Shown here one piece after another: positions 40,117 through 48,674 of a stretch of 64,000 bases of DNA. Both the position numbers and the translations under genes were made by a program. The notes below the pieces were generated by a model. The model was not told the origin of the DNA, did no database searches, and worked only from the letters and a program-made list of their open reading frames with translations. Where the stretch lies: contig NZ_BCTA01000036.1 of assembly GCF_001570485.1 (NCBI RefSeq), positions 124,001 to 188,000 on the forward strand. The letters run 5' to 3'. Source of the DNA: Mycolicibacterium novocastrense. Its GTDB lineage: Bacteria; Actinomycetota; Actinomycetes; Mycobacteriales; Mycobacteriaceae. Position 1 is the stretch's first letter. Every line of letters begins with the position of its first letter.

Positions 40117-42797
40117 CCCGCGCGCGCCAAGGCCTGCCGGGCGTAGGCACGTACGTCGGCGTCGCCGTCTTTGAGCGCGATCTCCAATGCGTCCCGCGCC
40201 GCCTGTTCGGAGGCCACCCAACGGCTCAGGCTGAGCACCGCGGCCTTGCGGACGTCGAGGTGTTGATCGGTCAGCGCCCCCGACAACGCCGGAACGGCGA
40301 CGGCCGGTGCGGCGCCCGCAAGGGCGCGCGCCGCGCCTTCGCGTACCTGCCAGGCCGGCGCCGTGAGCGCTTCGCGCACGCCCGGCTCGTCATCGCCGCC
40401 CCACCCGACCGCGCCGAGCGCTGAGAGCGCCGCCGCGCGGACCAGCGGGTCGGTGTCGCGCACCAACCGGCGCACGGCGTCGACGCCCGTGCCGAGCGTC
40501 GCCAGTCCGTTGGCCGCCGCGATGCGGACCTCACGGTTGTCGTCACCGGCGGCCGCCGCCACCCCGTCCGCGTCGTCGACCGACACCAGCGCGCGCACGC
40601 CCTCGATCCGCACGCGGTGATCGACGTCGCCGAGGGCGCGACGATACACGTCCTCGGTACCCACACGACGCGACGACAGGAGGTAGATCGTCACCGCGCG
40701 CACCGCCGGATCCGACGACTGGACGTGCGCTGCAACAGATTCCGGGGAGCTCAGCACCTCGACCAACTCGCGCACCCCGTCGGCGGCGGCCCGCCGGACG
40801 CCGGCATCGGTATCAGCCAGTGCGGCGATCAGCGGCGCCTCGTATCCATCGGGCAGATGCTCCACAAGCGTGGCCACCGCGGTGCGCCGCACGCCTGCAT
40901 CGGCGTCGGCGAGGAACTCGGCCAGCTCCGGGACCGACGGCAACTCGAGCGCGAGCACCGCGGCGATACGCGGCGACGGCGGCTGGGCAGGCGCGGCGCG
41001 CCGGATCCGTGATGCGCCGTCAGCGGGAGCCCGGCCGATAGCGATCGGTGGCTGGTGGACGTGCGTGACCGGATCATCGGAGGGCAGGTGCTCCAGATCG
41101 GGTACAGGCACGAAATACGGTGCCACGGGCCGTTTGACGAACGCCATGGACCCGTCGGAATCCTTGCGCAGGTTCAGGTGATACCGCCAACCTTCATCGT
41201 CACGCTGCGGCAGGTCGGCCCGGTCGTGGTAGAGGCCCCACCGAGATTCGGTGCGCGTCAACGACGAACGCGCCGCCATTTCGGCGCAGTCACGAATGAA
41301 CGAGACCTCGACGGCGCGCATCAGCTCGTGCGGTGTCGTGGCGCCCATTTCGGAGATCTCGTCGCGCATGCGCTCGAAGGTCTCGATGGCGATCGACAGC
41401 TTGGTGGCCGTCTTCGGCGGTGCCACATAGTCGTTGACGAAGCGGCGCAGTTTGTACTCGACCTGCGGCTGCGGCGGTCCCTCGGGATGGCGCAGCGGGC
41501 GGTAGACGAGGTCGTGCGCCTCGCGCAGCTGACCCTGCGGAAGGGCCGCCGGCAGGGCGACGTCGGCGAGTGTGGACGCCGCGTGCTCGCCTGCGAGGTC
41601 GCCGTAGACGAAGGCCCCGATCATGTAGTTGTGCGGTACGCACGCCAGATCGCCGGCCGCGTACAGTCCCGGCACCGTGGTCCGCGCATGTTCGTCGACC
41701 CACACGCCCGAGGCCGAGTGCCCGCTGCACAAGCCGATTTCGGAGATGTGCATCTCGATGTCGTGGGTGCGGTAATCGTGCCCGCGGTTGGCGTGGAAGG
41801 TGCCCCTGGTGGGCCGCTCGGTGGTGTGCAGGATGTTCTCGAGCGCGCCGAGCGTCTCGTCGGGCAGGTGCGAGACCTTCAGGTAGATCGGGCCGCGGGC
41901 CGATTCGATCTCGCGTTTGACCTCGGCCATCATCTGCCCCGACCAGTAGTCGGAGTCGACGAACCGCTCCCCGAGCGCGTTGACCTGGTACCCGCCGAAC
42001 GGGTTGGCCACGTAGGCGCACGCCGGTCCGTTGTAGTCCTTGATCAGCGGATTGACTTGGAAGCACTCGATCCCGGACAGCTCGGCGCCGGCGTGGTATG
42101 CCATCGAGTAACCGTCGCCGGCGTTCGTCGGGTTCTCGTAGGTGCCGTAGAGGTAGCCCGATGCCGGCAGCCCCAGCCGCCCGCACGCACCGGTGGCCAG
42201 AATCACCGCTTTCGCACCGACGGCGACGAATTCGCCGGTGCGCGAGTTGAGCGCGGCCGCGCCGACGGCGCGTCCGGTGTCGTCGGTGAGCACCCGCACC
42301 GGCATCAACCGGTTCTCGATGCGGATCTTCTCGCGCATCGACCGCTGCCGCAGCACCCGGTACAGCGCCTTCTTGACGTCTTTGCCCTCGGGCATGGGCA
42401 GGACGTAGGAGCCGGACCGGTGCACCCGGCGCACGGCGTACTCGCCGTGTTCGTCCTTCTCGAACTTGACGCCGTACCGCTCGAGCCGCTGCACCATCGC
42501 GAACCCGCGGGTCGCCGTCTGATAGATGGTGCGCTGGTTGACGATTCCGTCGTTGGCGCGCGTGATCTCGGCGACGTAGTCCTCCGGTGTCGCCTTGCCG
42601 GGGATCACGGCGTTGTTCACACCGTCCATCCCCATCGCGAGCGCGCCGGAGTGCCGCACGTGCGCCTTCTCCAACAGCAGCACCGCAGCGCCGTGTTCAG
42701 CGGCGGTGAGCGCGGCCATGGTGCCCGCGGTTCCGCCACCGATGACCAGCACGTCACAGTCGAGCCGAACGGTGTCGGCGAGTTCAGGAATGTTCAT
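40092..42797 (-). CDS. AprA/fumarate-reductase-like flavoprotein with HEAT-repeat tail
   Basis: A 901-aa protein in two parts. Residues 1-575 are an FAD-dependent oxidoreductase of the fumarate reductase/APS reductase alpha class: FAD motif VLVIGGGTAG at 16-25, EKAHVRHSGALAMGM near 44-58 (APS reductase AprA has a similar ERSGAVAQG stretch), and the C-terminal FAD signature VPGLYAAGDLACVPHN near 370. After a proline/alanine linker, residues about 605-901 are consecutive HEAT-like repeats (units such as LADTDAGVRRAAADG, AGDDNREVRIAAANG). Its ATG overlaps the ABC ATPase stop. The operon's two-cluster ferredoxin is its likely electron partner. Reaction unknown; the HEAT tail suggests a docking surface. 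Confidence 0.87.
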   Translation of the reverse strand: MNIPELADTVRLDCDVLVIGGGTAGTMAALTAAEHGAAVLLLEKAHVRHSGALAMGMDGVNNAVIPGKATPEDYVAEITRANDGIVNQRTIYQTATRGFAMVQRLERYGVKFEKDEHGEYAVRRVHRSGSYVLPMPEGKDVKKALYRVLRQRSMREKIRIENRLMPVRVLTDDTGRAVGAAALNSRTGEFVAVGAKAVILATGACGRLGLPASGYLYGTYENPTNAGDGYSMAYHAGAELSGIECFQVNPLIKDYNGPACAYVANPFGGYQVNALGERFVDSDYWSGQMMAEVKREIESARGPIYLKVSHLPDETLGALENILHTTERPTRGTFHANRGHDYRTHDIEMHISEIGLCSGHSASGVWVDEHARTTVPGLYAAGDLACVPHNYMIGAFVYGDLAGEHAASTLADVALPAALPQGQLREAHDLVYRPLRHPEGPPQPQVEYKLRRFVNDYVAPPKTATKLSIAIETFERMRDEISEMGATTPHELMRAVEVSFIRDCAEMAARSSLTRTESRWGLYHDRADLPQRDDEGWRYHLNLRKDSDGSMAFVKRPVAPYFVPVPDLEHLPSDDPVTHVHQPPIAIGRAPADGASRIRRAAPAQPPSPRIAAVLALELPSVPELAEFLADADAGVRRTAVATLVEHLPDGYEAPLIAALADTDAGVRRAAADGVRELVEVLSSPESVAAHVQSSDPAVRAVTIYLLSSRRVGTEDVYRRALGDVDHRVRIEGVRALVSVDDADGVAAAAGDDNREVRIAAANGLATLGTGVDAVRRLVRDTDPLVRAAALSALGAVGWGGDDEPGVREALTAPAWQVREGAARALAGAAPAVAVPALSGALTDQHLDVRKAAVLSLSRWVASEQAARDALEIALKDGDADVRAYARQALARAGYDTDIAG

Positions 42798-43555
42798 GAG
42801 GAATAGTGAAGAGCAGCAAGGATTTCGGTACGTGCTTCGGAACGGACGGCGTCGGCGACCCGCGGTTCGGGCACATCGACGAGCGCGCGCAGCGGTTGGC
42901 CCACCCGGCCCAGCACCGCGACACGGTCGCCGATGATCAGCGCCTCGTCGACGTCGTGGGTGACGAACACGATAGTGGTCGGGTGCGCCTGCCACGTCTG
43001 AATCAGCAGGCGCTGCATCGCCGCCCGCGTCTGGGTATCCAGCGCGGCGAACGGCTCGTCCATCATCACCGCCCGCGGTGCACCCGCCAGCCCACGCGCC
43101 AGTTGCACGCGTTGACGCATACCGCCCGACAGGCTCTTGGGCAGGTAATCGGCGAATCCGGAAAGCCCCACCTCGTCGATCCACCGCTCGGCGCGTTCGC
43201 GTCGTCCGGACCGCGGTACACCGCGCAGCTGCAACGCCAGTTCGATGTTGGATCGCACTGTGCGCCAGGGCAACAAAGCGCTGTCCTGGAACACCATGCC
43301 CCGGTCGCGTGACGTCGTCGCGACCTCGGCGCCGTCGGCGAGCACTCGGCCGGAGTCCGGTCGCAACAGCCCGGTGAGCGCGCGCAGCACCGTCGACTTG
43401 CCGCACCCTGATGGTCCGGTGAGCACCAGGATCTCCCCTGGGCGCACGTCGAGGCTCAGGCCGTCGACGACGGGTTCGCCGGTGTAGGACAACCGGACGT
43501 CCTCGAGCTGCAGCCGCAAGCCCTGCAGCGTCTCCGGGGCGACGGTGACGGTCAT
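42794..43555 (-). CDS. ABC importer ATPase, nitrate/sulfonate/taurine type
   Basis: A 253-aa ATPase of the SsuB/TauB group: Walker A TGPSGCGKST near residue 47, signature LSGGMRQR near 142, Walker B VMMDEPFAALD, H-loop THDVDEA. Its start overlaps the permease stop and its stop overlaps the flavoprotein start, so importer and flavoprotein are made as one coupled unit. The substrate is carried by the lipoprotein two genes upstream. Confidence 0.93.
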   Translation of the reverse strand: MTVTVAPETLQGLRLQLEDVRLSYTGEPVVDGLSLDVRPGEILVLTGPSGCGKSTVLRALTGLLRPDSGRVLADGAEVATTSRDRGMVFQDSALLPWRTVRSNIELALQLRGVPRSGRRERAERWIDEVGLSGFADYLPKSLSGGMRQRVQLARGLAGAPRAVMMDEPFAALDTQTRAAMQRLLIQTWQAHPTTIVFVTHDVDEALIIGDRVAVLGRVGQPLRALVDVPEPRVADAVRSEARTEILAALHYSS

Positions 43556-44403
43556 CGAATGTTCTCCTCGGCGCGCGGCAGCCAGCGCGTCGCTCGCCTG
43601 CCGATCAGTTCGACCGCGGCAGCCGTCGTGAAACCCAGCACCCCGATCGTGATGATGCCGACGAACACGTCGGAGTAGTTGAGAACCGTGTAGGCCTGCC
43701 ACGTCCGGTACCCGACACCCAGTCGGCCGGAGATCATCTCGGCCGAGATCACACAGATCCACGCCACGCCCATGCCGACCGAGAGGCCGCCGAACAGACC
43801 CGGCAGGATTCCCGGTAGCACGACCCGGCGCAACACATCGGCGCGGCTGCCGCCCAACGTACGGACCGAGTCCTCCCAGATGGTCGGGAGTGCGCGGACC
43901 GCGTGACGCGTGCTGACCATGATCGGGAAATACGCCGCGAGGAACGTGATGAAGACGATCCCCGCCTCGTCGGTGGGAAACAACAGGATCGCGACCGGCA
44001 CCATGGCGATGGCCGGGATGGGTCGGGCGAGCTCGGCGAGCGGTCCGAACACGTCGGCGAACACCGTCGATCGGCCGAGCATGATGCCGGTGATGACACC
44101 GACGAGTGCGGCAAGCCCGAACCCGGTCAGGATCCGGATCAGCGACTGCCCGAGGTCGAGCCAGTAGTTCTGGGTGCCCAGCCGGCCGGTGAGCGCGGTG
44201 GCGACCTCGGTCACCGTCGGGAGGGTGTCGAAGCGCAGCCACGCGCGAACATCGTTGGCCGTCAACACCTGCCAGAGCGCCACGGCCGCGACGACGGACC
44301 CCACCCGTACCGACCGGCGGCGCCAGAGCACCGACTTCCCGTCGCGCACCGATGCGGCCTCGACGCGCACCGGGGATTCGATCACCTCGGCCACGGTCGT
44401 CAT
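43552..44403 (-). CDS. ABC importer permease, SsuC/TauC type
   Basis: A 283-aa permease with about six transmembrane helices after a ~35-residue cytoplasmic start. The coupling segment to the ATPase is in WEDSVRTLGGSRADVLRRVVLPGILPGLFGGL (EAA loop; near residues 180-210). Start overlaps the binding-protein stop, stop overlaps the ATPase start. Confidence 0.93.
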   Translation of the reverse strand: MTTVAEVIESPVRVEAASVRDGKSVLWRRRSVRVGSVVAAVALWQVLTANDVRAWLRFDTLPTVTEVATALTGRLGTQNYWLDLGQSLIRILTGFGLAALVGVITGIMLGRSTVFADVFGPLAELARPIPAIAMVPVAILLFPTDEAGIVFITFLAAYFPIMVSTRHAVRALPTIWEDSVRTLGGSRADVLRRVVLPGILPGLFGGLSVGMGVAWICVISAEMISGRLGVGYRTWQAYTVLNYSDVFVGIITIGVLGFTTAAAVELIGRRATRWLPRAEENIR

Positions 44404-45827
44404 GCCGCACCTGCCAACGCCTGCTCGTAGTCGACCGCGGCGCTACCGGGATGCGCGACGATGAACCGCTGCGCACCGCCGGGGGTGGCGAACGGCCGGT
44501 AATCTTGGCCGTCCTTCACCCAGATCGCTTTGTCGGCGAACCAGCGGGTGCCGAACTCGGTGTCGGGCACGTAGGCGGCGCGGATGGTCGTCCCGTGGGC
44601 GGTGGCCTCACGAACGGCCTTGAGCAGGCACCCGGGCGTCGCCGCCGGTTGTGTGGCGTCGGCGCCGTCCAGCCACAGTTCACCGGCCTGGGCGGGATCG
44701 GTCACCGCGGTGTTGCAGACGGGGTCGGTGCCCTTGATCAGCGACGGGTTGGCCGTGGCCGCCACCGCCTCGTCGTAGTCGAGGCCGCGCTCGTCGAACG
44801 CGGCGCGCAGCGGAGCGTCCTCGACGAAGCCGGCCACGTCCAGGTCGGCAAAGTCGTCGATCGACTTCAAATACGGCACATCACCTTCGAGCGCTTTGAT
44901 CAGCGACGGCTTGAGCGTCGTGTCGAACGACGTGCCGCCGGGACCGTTGTAGAGGTACACCACCTCCTGCGGCAACCCGCTGGCCTCGGCGACGATCCGC
45001 GCGGCCTCCAACGGTTGGTCGTTGAGGAATTCGGTCGCGTCCAGCTGCGCTTGCAGGAAGGCATCGAGCACCTCTGGGTGCTCGGCCGCGTAGGCACGCC
45101 GCACGACCACCCCGTGCAGGGTCGGGTAGTCCAGCTCGGCGCCGTCGTAGAGCAGCTTGGCCTTGTCCTGGAAGACGAGCAGCCCGGGCCAGGCGACGAA
45201 CTGCGAGAGTGCCTGTACCTGACCGGATTCCAGGGCCGAAGCGCCGACCTGCGGTTGCTGGTTGAGCACCTCGACCCCGGTGGTGGGGTCCACGCCCGCT
45301 CGCGACAGCGCCTGCACCAGCATGCCGTGGCCCGCCGACCCGACGCTGGCCGAAACTTTCTGGCCCTTGAGGTCGGTCAGCGTCTGCGCCGGTGAATCCG
45401 GTTTGACGACAACCATGTTCAGTGCGCCCCTGGGGTTGTAGCCCGTCACCGAGACGATCTCGGTGCGGGCGCGCTCGTTGGCCTGCGTCTTGGATCCGTT
45501 GATCAGCATCGGATAGTCGCCCATGGATCCGATGTCGATCTTCTCGGCGACCATCTGTGCGGTGATCGGCGCTCCGGTGTCGTAGTCCTGCCACGTCACG
45601 CGGTACTCGGTACCGGTGCGCTCGCCGATGTCGCCGAGTCGACGCTCCAAGTATCCCTGCGCGCGCAGCAGCGTGCCTGCGGTGACGGTGTTGATGGTCT
45701 TGGACTGGTATCCGACGACGACGTTGACGACGTCGGAGGAATCGGACGCGGAGTCGAGCGCGCAGCCCGAGGCCGCGACGGTGAGCCCGGCGGCCAACGC
45801 GGCCAGGCGGATGAATGGTCTGGTCAT
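44400..45827 (-). CDS. Substrate-binding lipoprotein of ABC importer, extended C-terminus
   Basis: A 475-aa lipoprotein (lipobox AASGC, Cys22). Residues about 30-365 have the SsuA/TauA binding fold (VGYQSKTINTVTAGTLLRAQ, then IGSMGDYPMLINGS, QFVAWPGLLVFQDKAK). The family normally ends near 330 residues; here about 105 more follow. That tail (about 371-475) starts with DPVCNTAVTD and ends FADKAIWVKDGQDYRPFATP then GGAQRFIVAHPG, which resembles the end of NosL-like copper-binding lipoproteins. That resemblance is by eye and tentative. Substrate unknown. Follows the ferredoxin by 12 bp. Confidence 0.88.
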   Translation of the reverse strand: MTRPFIRLAALAAGLTVAASGCALDSASDSSDVVNVVVGYQSKTINTVTAGTLLRAQGYLERRLGDIGERTGTEYRVTWQDYDTGAPITAQMVAEKIDIGSMGDYPMLINGSKTQANERARTEIVSVTGYNPRGALNMVVVKPDSPAQTLTDLKGQKVSASVGSAGHGMLVQALSRAGVDPTTGVEVLNQQPQVGASALESGQVQALSQFVAWPGLLVFQDKAKLLYDGAELDYPTLHGVVVRRAYAAEHPEVLDAFLQAQLDATEFLNDQPLEAARIVAEASGLPQEVVYLYNGPGGTSFDTTLKPSLIKALEGDVPYLKSIDDFADLDVAGFVEDAPLRAAFDERGLDYDEAVAATANPSLIKGTDPVCNTAVTDPAQAGELWLDGADATQPAATPGCLLKAVREATAHGTTIRAAYVPDTEFGTRWFADKAIWVKDGQDYRPFATPGGAQRFIVAHPGSAAVDYEQALAGAA

Positions 45828-45839
45828 GGTGGGGGGTCC

Positions 45840-46067
45840 TCAGCGGATCAGGTAGGGCATGTTGACGGTGACGGCGCCGGTGGGACAGCGCGCCGCACAG
45901 GGACCGCAGTACCAGCACTCGTCGACATGCATGAAGGCCTTGCCGTTGTCGGGGTTGATCGCCAGCGAGTCGAGCGGGCAGATGTCGACGCACAGCGTGC
46001 AGCCCTGGATGCACAACGACTCGTCGATCGTCACGGGCACATCGGCGCGTTGGTTGATCAGTGTCAC
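45840..46067 (-). CDS. Two-cluster [4Fe-4S] ferredoxin, AprB-like
   Basis: A 75-aa ferredoxin with eight cysteines in two sets: CIQGCTLCVDICP near residues 19-31 and CWYCGPCAARCP near 51-62, followed by TGAVTVNMPYLIR. The second set and what follows resemble the APS reductase beta subunit AprB (its CWEC..C...CPQGAI stretch). It lacks the long AprB C-terminal wrap. Probably passes electrons to or from the flavoprotein encoded at the operon's end. GTG start overlaps the GntR stop. Confidence 0.92.
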   Translation of the reverse strand: MTLINQRADVPVTIDESLCIQGCTLCVDICPLDSLAINPDNGKAFMHVDECWYCGPCAARCPTGAVTVNMPYLIR

Positions 46068-46807
46068 GGGTTGCTCCTCATCAGGCTGCCGCGCATGGTG
46101 ATTCGGTCACCGCGCATGCGGATGTACTCCAGGTCGACGGGCCGGCCGTCGTCGAGACTGGTGAGTCGTTCGAGCATCAACAGGGCCGCGCCGTCGGGCA
46201 CCTGCAGCGTCGCCGCGGAGTGGGCGTCGGCCGAAACCGCCTCCAGCGCCAGTGTCGCCGCGCCCAGCCGGTGACCGCTGACCTGTTCGATGAGTGCGAA
46301 CACGTCGTTGGTCTCCAACGGGTACGTCACCACCTCGGCCCCGATGTCGGGGGCCAGGTACGTCAAATCAAGTGAGAGGGGAAGGTCGCCGAGATAACGC
46401 AGCCGCTCGATGAAGACGACCTGCTCGCCCGGTTGCAGCCGCAGCCTGCGGGCGACCGCGGGAGGCGCGGACAGGCGCTGCACCGCGCGGACCTCGTTGC
46501 GAACCTCGCCGTAGTCCTTGAACGTCTCCTTCAACCCCACCAGTGCGTCGAGCCCGTGGTCGTACTTCCGCACCGCCACCTGGGTGCCGACCTTGGGCCC
46601 GCGATCGATCAGCCCCTCGTTCTTGAGAACGGTGAGCGCCGCGCGAATCGTGTTGCGGGACACAAAGAACTCGGCCGCCAGATCGTGTTCGGCGGGCAGG
46701 CCGCCGTCGAAGGCGCCCGCGTGGATCTGGTGCCGCAACACATCGGCGACCTGCCTGGCGCGATCGGCGCGGGGCCGGCGCAGGGGCGTCGGCTCGGGCT
46801 GCGACAT
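46064..46807 (-). CDS. GntR-family regulator, HutC type
   Basis: A 247-aa repressor-like protein: winged helix at residues about 15-80 (LRHQIHAGAFDGGLPAEHDLAAEFFVSRNTIRAALTVL), and a UTRA ligand domain (about 95-240) ending in DLEYIRMRGDRITMRG. The ATG is chosen because TAGCGT stands 7 nt upstream; longer forms are open but unsupported. It is the first gene of the six-gene operon and its stop overlaps the ferredoxin start, so it likely controls its own operon, with the imported compound or its product as ligand. Confidence 0.92.
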   Translation of the reverse strand: MSQPEPTPLRRPRADRARQVADVLRHQIHAGAFDGGLPAEHDLAAEFFVSRNTIRAALTVLKNEGLIDRGPKVGTQVAVRKYDHGLDALVGLKETFKDYGEVRNEVRAVQRLSAPPAVARRLRLQPGEQVVFIERLRYLGDLPLSLDLTYLAPDIGAEVVTYPLETNDVFALIEQVSGHRLGAATLALEAVSADAHSAATLQVPDGAALLMLERLTSLDDGRPVDLEYIRMRGDRITMRGSLMRSNP

Positions 46808-46814
46808 GCCGAAC

Positions 46815-46820
46815 ACGCTA
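46815..46820 (-). promoter_or_regulatory. Predicted -10 box of the GntR-headed operon
   Basis: TAGCGT on the minus strand, 7 nt before the regulator's ATG; predicted leaderless. Confidence 0.45.
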
Positions 46821-46954
46821 GGGGCGTGGGCGAGCCGTCGCGCGGTGCCCGACATCGCCTCGAAACGGTGACGTTCAATGCGCCGCCCGCACCGGGCGGC
46901 TACCAGGTGAAACTGCGCCGAAGCACGCGTATGCGCCACCAGCACTGCGGCGAC

Positions 46955-46967
46955 CGATTAACAATCG
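46955..46967. promoter_or_regulatory. 13-bp dyad upstream of the GntR operon
   Basis: CGATT-aac-AATCG, a perfect 5-bp inverted repeat. It is about 150 bp from the GntR start, far for an operator, so the role is uncertain. Confidence 0.2.
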
Positions 46968-46986
46968 CGGTGAACGAAAGTTGGGG

Positions 46987-47535
46987 TTATTGCATGCTGC
47001 GCGAGAGGACCCGGCCGAACTGCAGCAGCCGTTGCATTTGAGCGAGCCCACCGTTGTCGACGGACTTGTAGTAGCGGAACGACTCGCAGTAGATGTCTGA
47101 CTCGGTGGCCGACTTCTGCCGTACGCGGGTGATCAGTTGGGTGTACATCCGCAACCTCACCTCCGACAGGCGCCGAGTGCCGTCGTCGAGTACCTCGTAC
47201 TCGGTCGTGAGCACGTGATCGGTGATCGTCGACAGCAGGATCGTGCGCACCGATGCGTTGAGGACGCGACGGTCGCGGTCGGTCGACGACATCTCGTCAT
47301 CGGCGCGCCACATGATCAACCGGTGCCCGTCGGTGAGGACGACCTCCTGCCACAGGGCTTGGTCCTCCTCGCCCCACGGCTCGTCGATGTAGCCGCGCGA
47401 CATGATGAACGACTTGATGATCGGCAGGTCCACCACCGGCCGCAGTTGGTCGAGCGCGAGTTCGGGGTCGCGGAGATACACCCTGGCCGCTTCGTCGACG
47501 CTCGAGTACGGCGCCCAATCCTGCGGTGTGGGCAT
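46987..47535 (-). CDS. Conserved-looking hypothetical protein
   Basis: A 182-aa soluble protein, acidic at first, without signal peptide, membrane helix or known motif. WAPYSSVDEAARVYLRDPELAL opens it, and the middle is beta-strand rich with charged turns (VVLTDGHRLIMWRADDE, TTEYEVLDDGTRRLSEVRL). Starts at an ATG (a GTG one codon upstream is also possible), 3 bp after the nusB stop, so it is probably the last gene of the efp-nusB transcript. A hypothetical gene follows nusB in M. tuberculosis too, but I cannot confirm homology. Confidence 0.7.
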   Translation of the reverse strand: MPTPQDWAPYSSVDEAARVYLRDPELALDQLRPVVDLPIIKSFIMSRGYIDEPWGEEDQALWQEVVLTDGHRLIMWRADDEMSSTDRDRRVLNASVRTILLSTITDHVLTTEYEVLDDGTRRLSEVRLRMYTQLITRVRQKSATESDIYCESFRYYKSVDNGGLAQMQRLLQFGRVLSRSMQ

Positions 47536-47538
47536 CAC

Positions 47539-48018
47539 CTATTTCCCGCTACCCTCACCCCGCACGACCGCAGCGGCGGCTCGGATCTGCGGCGTCACGA
47601 GCATCACCTGACCGAGCACTCCGTTGACGAAACCCGGTGAGTCGTCGGTGGACAACTGCTTGGCGAGTTCGACCGCCTCGTCCACTGCCACCGGTTCGGG
47701 AACGTCGTCGGCGTGCAGCAGCTCCCACACCGCGACCCGCAGGATCGCGCGATCGACCGCGGGCAACCGCTCGAGCGTCCACCCCTGCAGGTGGGCGGCG
47801 ATCAGATCGTCGATGTGTGCGGCATGCTCCGTCACCCCCCGGGCCACCGTCACGGTGTAGGGATTCAGTGGCGAAACGTCGGACTGACTCTCGGCCAACG
47901 CATTTCGCGCATCGGCCACCTCCGCTGCGGTGAGGCCGCGCGCTTCGGCTTCGAAGAGCAGGTCGACGGCGCGCTTGCGGGCCTGATGCCTTCCCCGATC
48001 GCCTTTGCGGTCACTCAC
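47539..48018 (-). CDS. nusB: Transcription antitermination factor NusB
   Basis: All-helical RNA-binding protein that, with NusE, binds boxA of rRNA leaders. 159 aa; [20 protein letters not shown] at the start and [20 protein letters not shown] near residue 85 and [23 protein letters not shown] near 115 are diagnostic. GTG start. The first ten bases of the gene are part of a 31-bp direct repeat whose second copy lies in the efp-nusB gap. Confidence 0.97.
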   Translation of the reverse strand: MSDRKGDRGRHQARKRAVDLLFEAEARGLTAAEVADARNALAESQSDVSPLNPYTVTVARGVTEHAAHIDDLIAAHLQGWTLERLPAVDRAILRVAVWELLHADDVPEPVAVDEAVELAKQLSTDDSPGFVNGVLGQVMLVTPQIRAAAAVVRGEGSGK

Positions 48019-48083
48019 CCCGTCGCTCCGCTGCGCTCCCGCTCGCCCCTCAGGTCACTCACCCCGTCGCTCCGCTGCGCTCC
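48009..48083. repeat. Two 31-bp direct repeats between nusB and efp
   Basis: Identical copies at 48009-48039 and 48053-48083, 44 bp apart start to start. On the minus strand each copy ends in GTGAGTGACC, which in the inner copy is the nusB start. The shared part includes GTCGCTCCGCTGCGCTCC on the plus strand. Confidence 0.95.
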
Positions 48084-48094
48084 TCTCGCCCCGG

Positions 48095-48658
48095 TCAGGC
48101 ATTCACCCGACCCAGATAGCTGCCGTCGCGCGAATCGATCTTGAGCTTGTCGCCGGTGTTGATGAACAGCGGCACCTGGATCTCGGCACCGGTCTCGACG
48201 GTCGCGGGTTTGGTGCCCGCGCTGGAGCGGTCGCCCTGCAGGCCCGGCTCGGTGTGGGTCACCTCGAGCTCGACGGTCACCGGCAGTTCGAGGTAGAGCG
48301 GGTTGCCGTCGTGGAAGGCGATCTGCACCGGCATGCTCTCGAGCAGGAACCCGGCGGCGCGGCCGACCAGCGACTCGGGCAGCGGGTGCTGCTCGTAGTC
48401 CTCGGAGTCCATGAACACGAAATCCGTACCGTCGCGGTACAGATAGGTCGCGTCGCGCCGGTCGACCGTCGCGGTCTCGACCTTCACCCCGGCGTTGTAG
48501 GTCTTGTCCACGGTCTTGCCGGAGACGACGTTCTTGAGCTTGGTGCGCACGAAGGCCGGCCCCTTGCCCGGCTTGACGTGCTGGAACTCGATGATCTGCC
48601 AGAGTTGGCCGTCGATCACCAGGACGAGCCCGTTCTTGAAGTCGGCGGTCGTTGCCAC
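48095..48658 (-). CDS. efp: Translation elongation factor P
   Basis: Relieves ribosome stalling at polyproline. 187 aa, three beta-barrel domains; the loop that reaches the peptidyl-transferase centre is KPGKGPAF near residues 30-37 with the conserved Lys, and the C-terminal signature [19 protein letters not shown] is intact. GTG start with AGGAG upstream. 16 bp after the pepQ stop. Confidence 0.97.
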   Translation of the reverse strand: MATTADFKNGLVLVIDGQLWQIIEFQHVKPGKGPAFVRTKLKNVVSGKTVDKTYNAGVKVETATVDRRDATYLYRDGTDFVFMDSEDYEQHPLPESLVGRAAGFLLESMPVQIAFHDGNPLYLELPVTVELEVTHTEPGLQGDRSSAGTKPATVETGAEIQVPLFINTGDKLKIDSRDGSYLGRVNA

Positions 48659-48674
48659 GTTGGTAGTACTCCTG

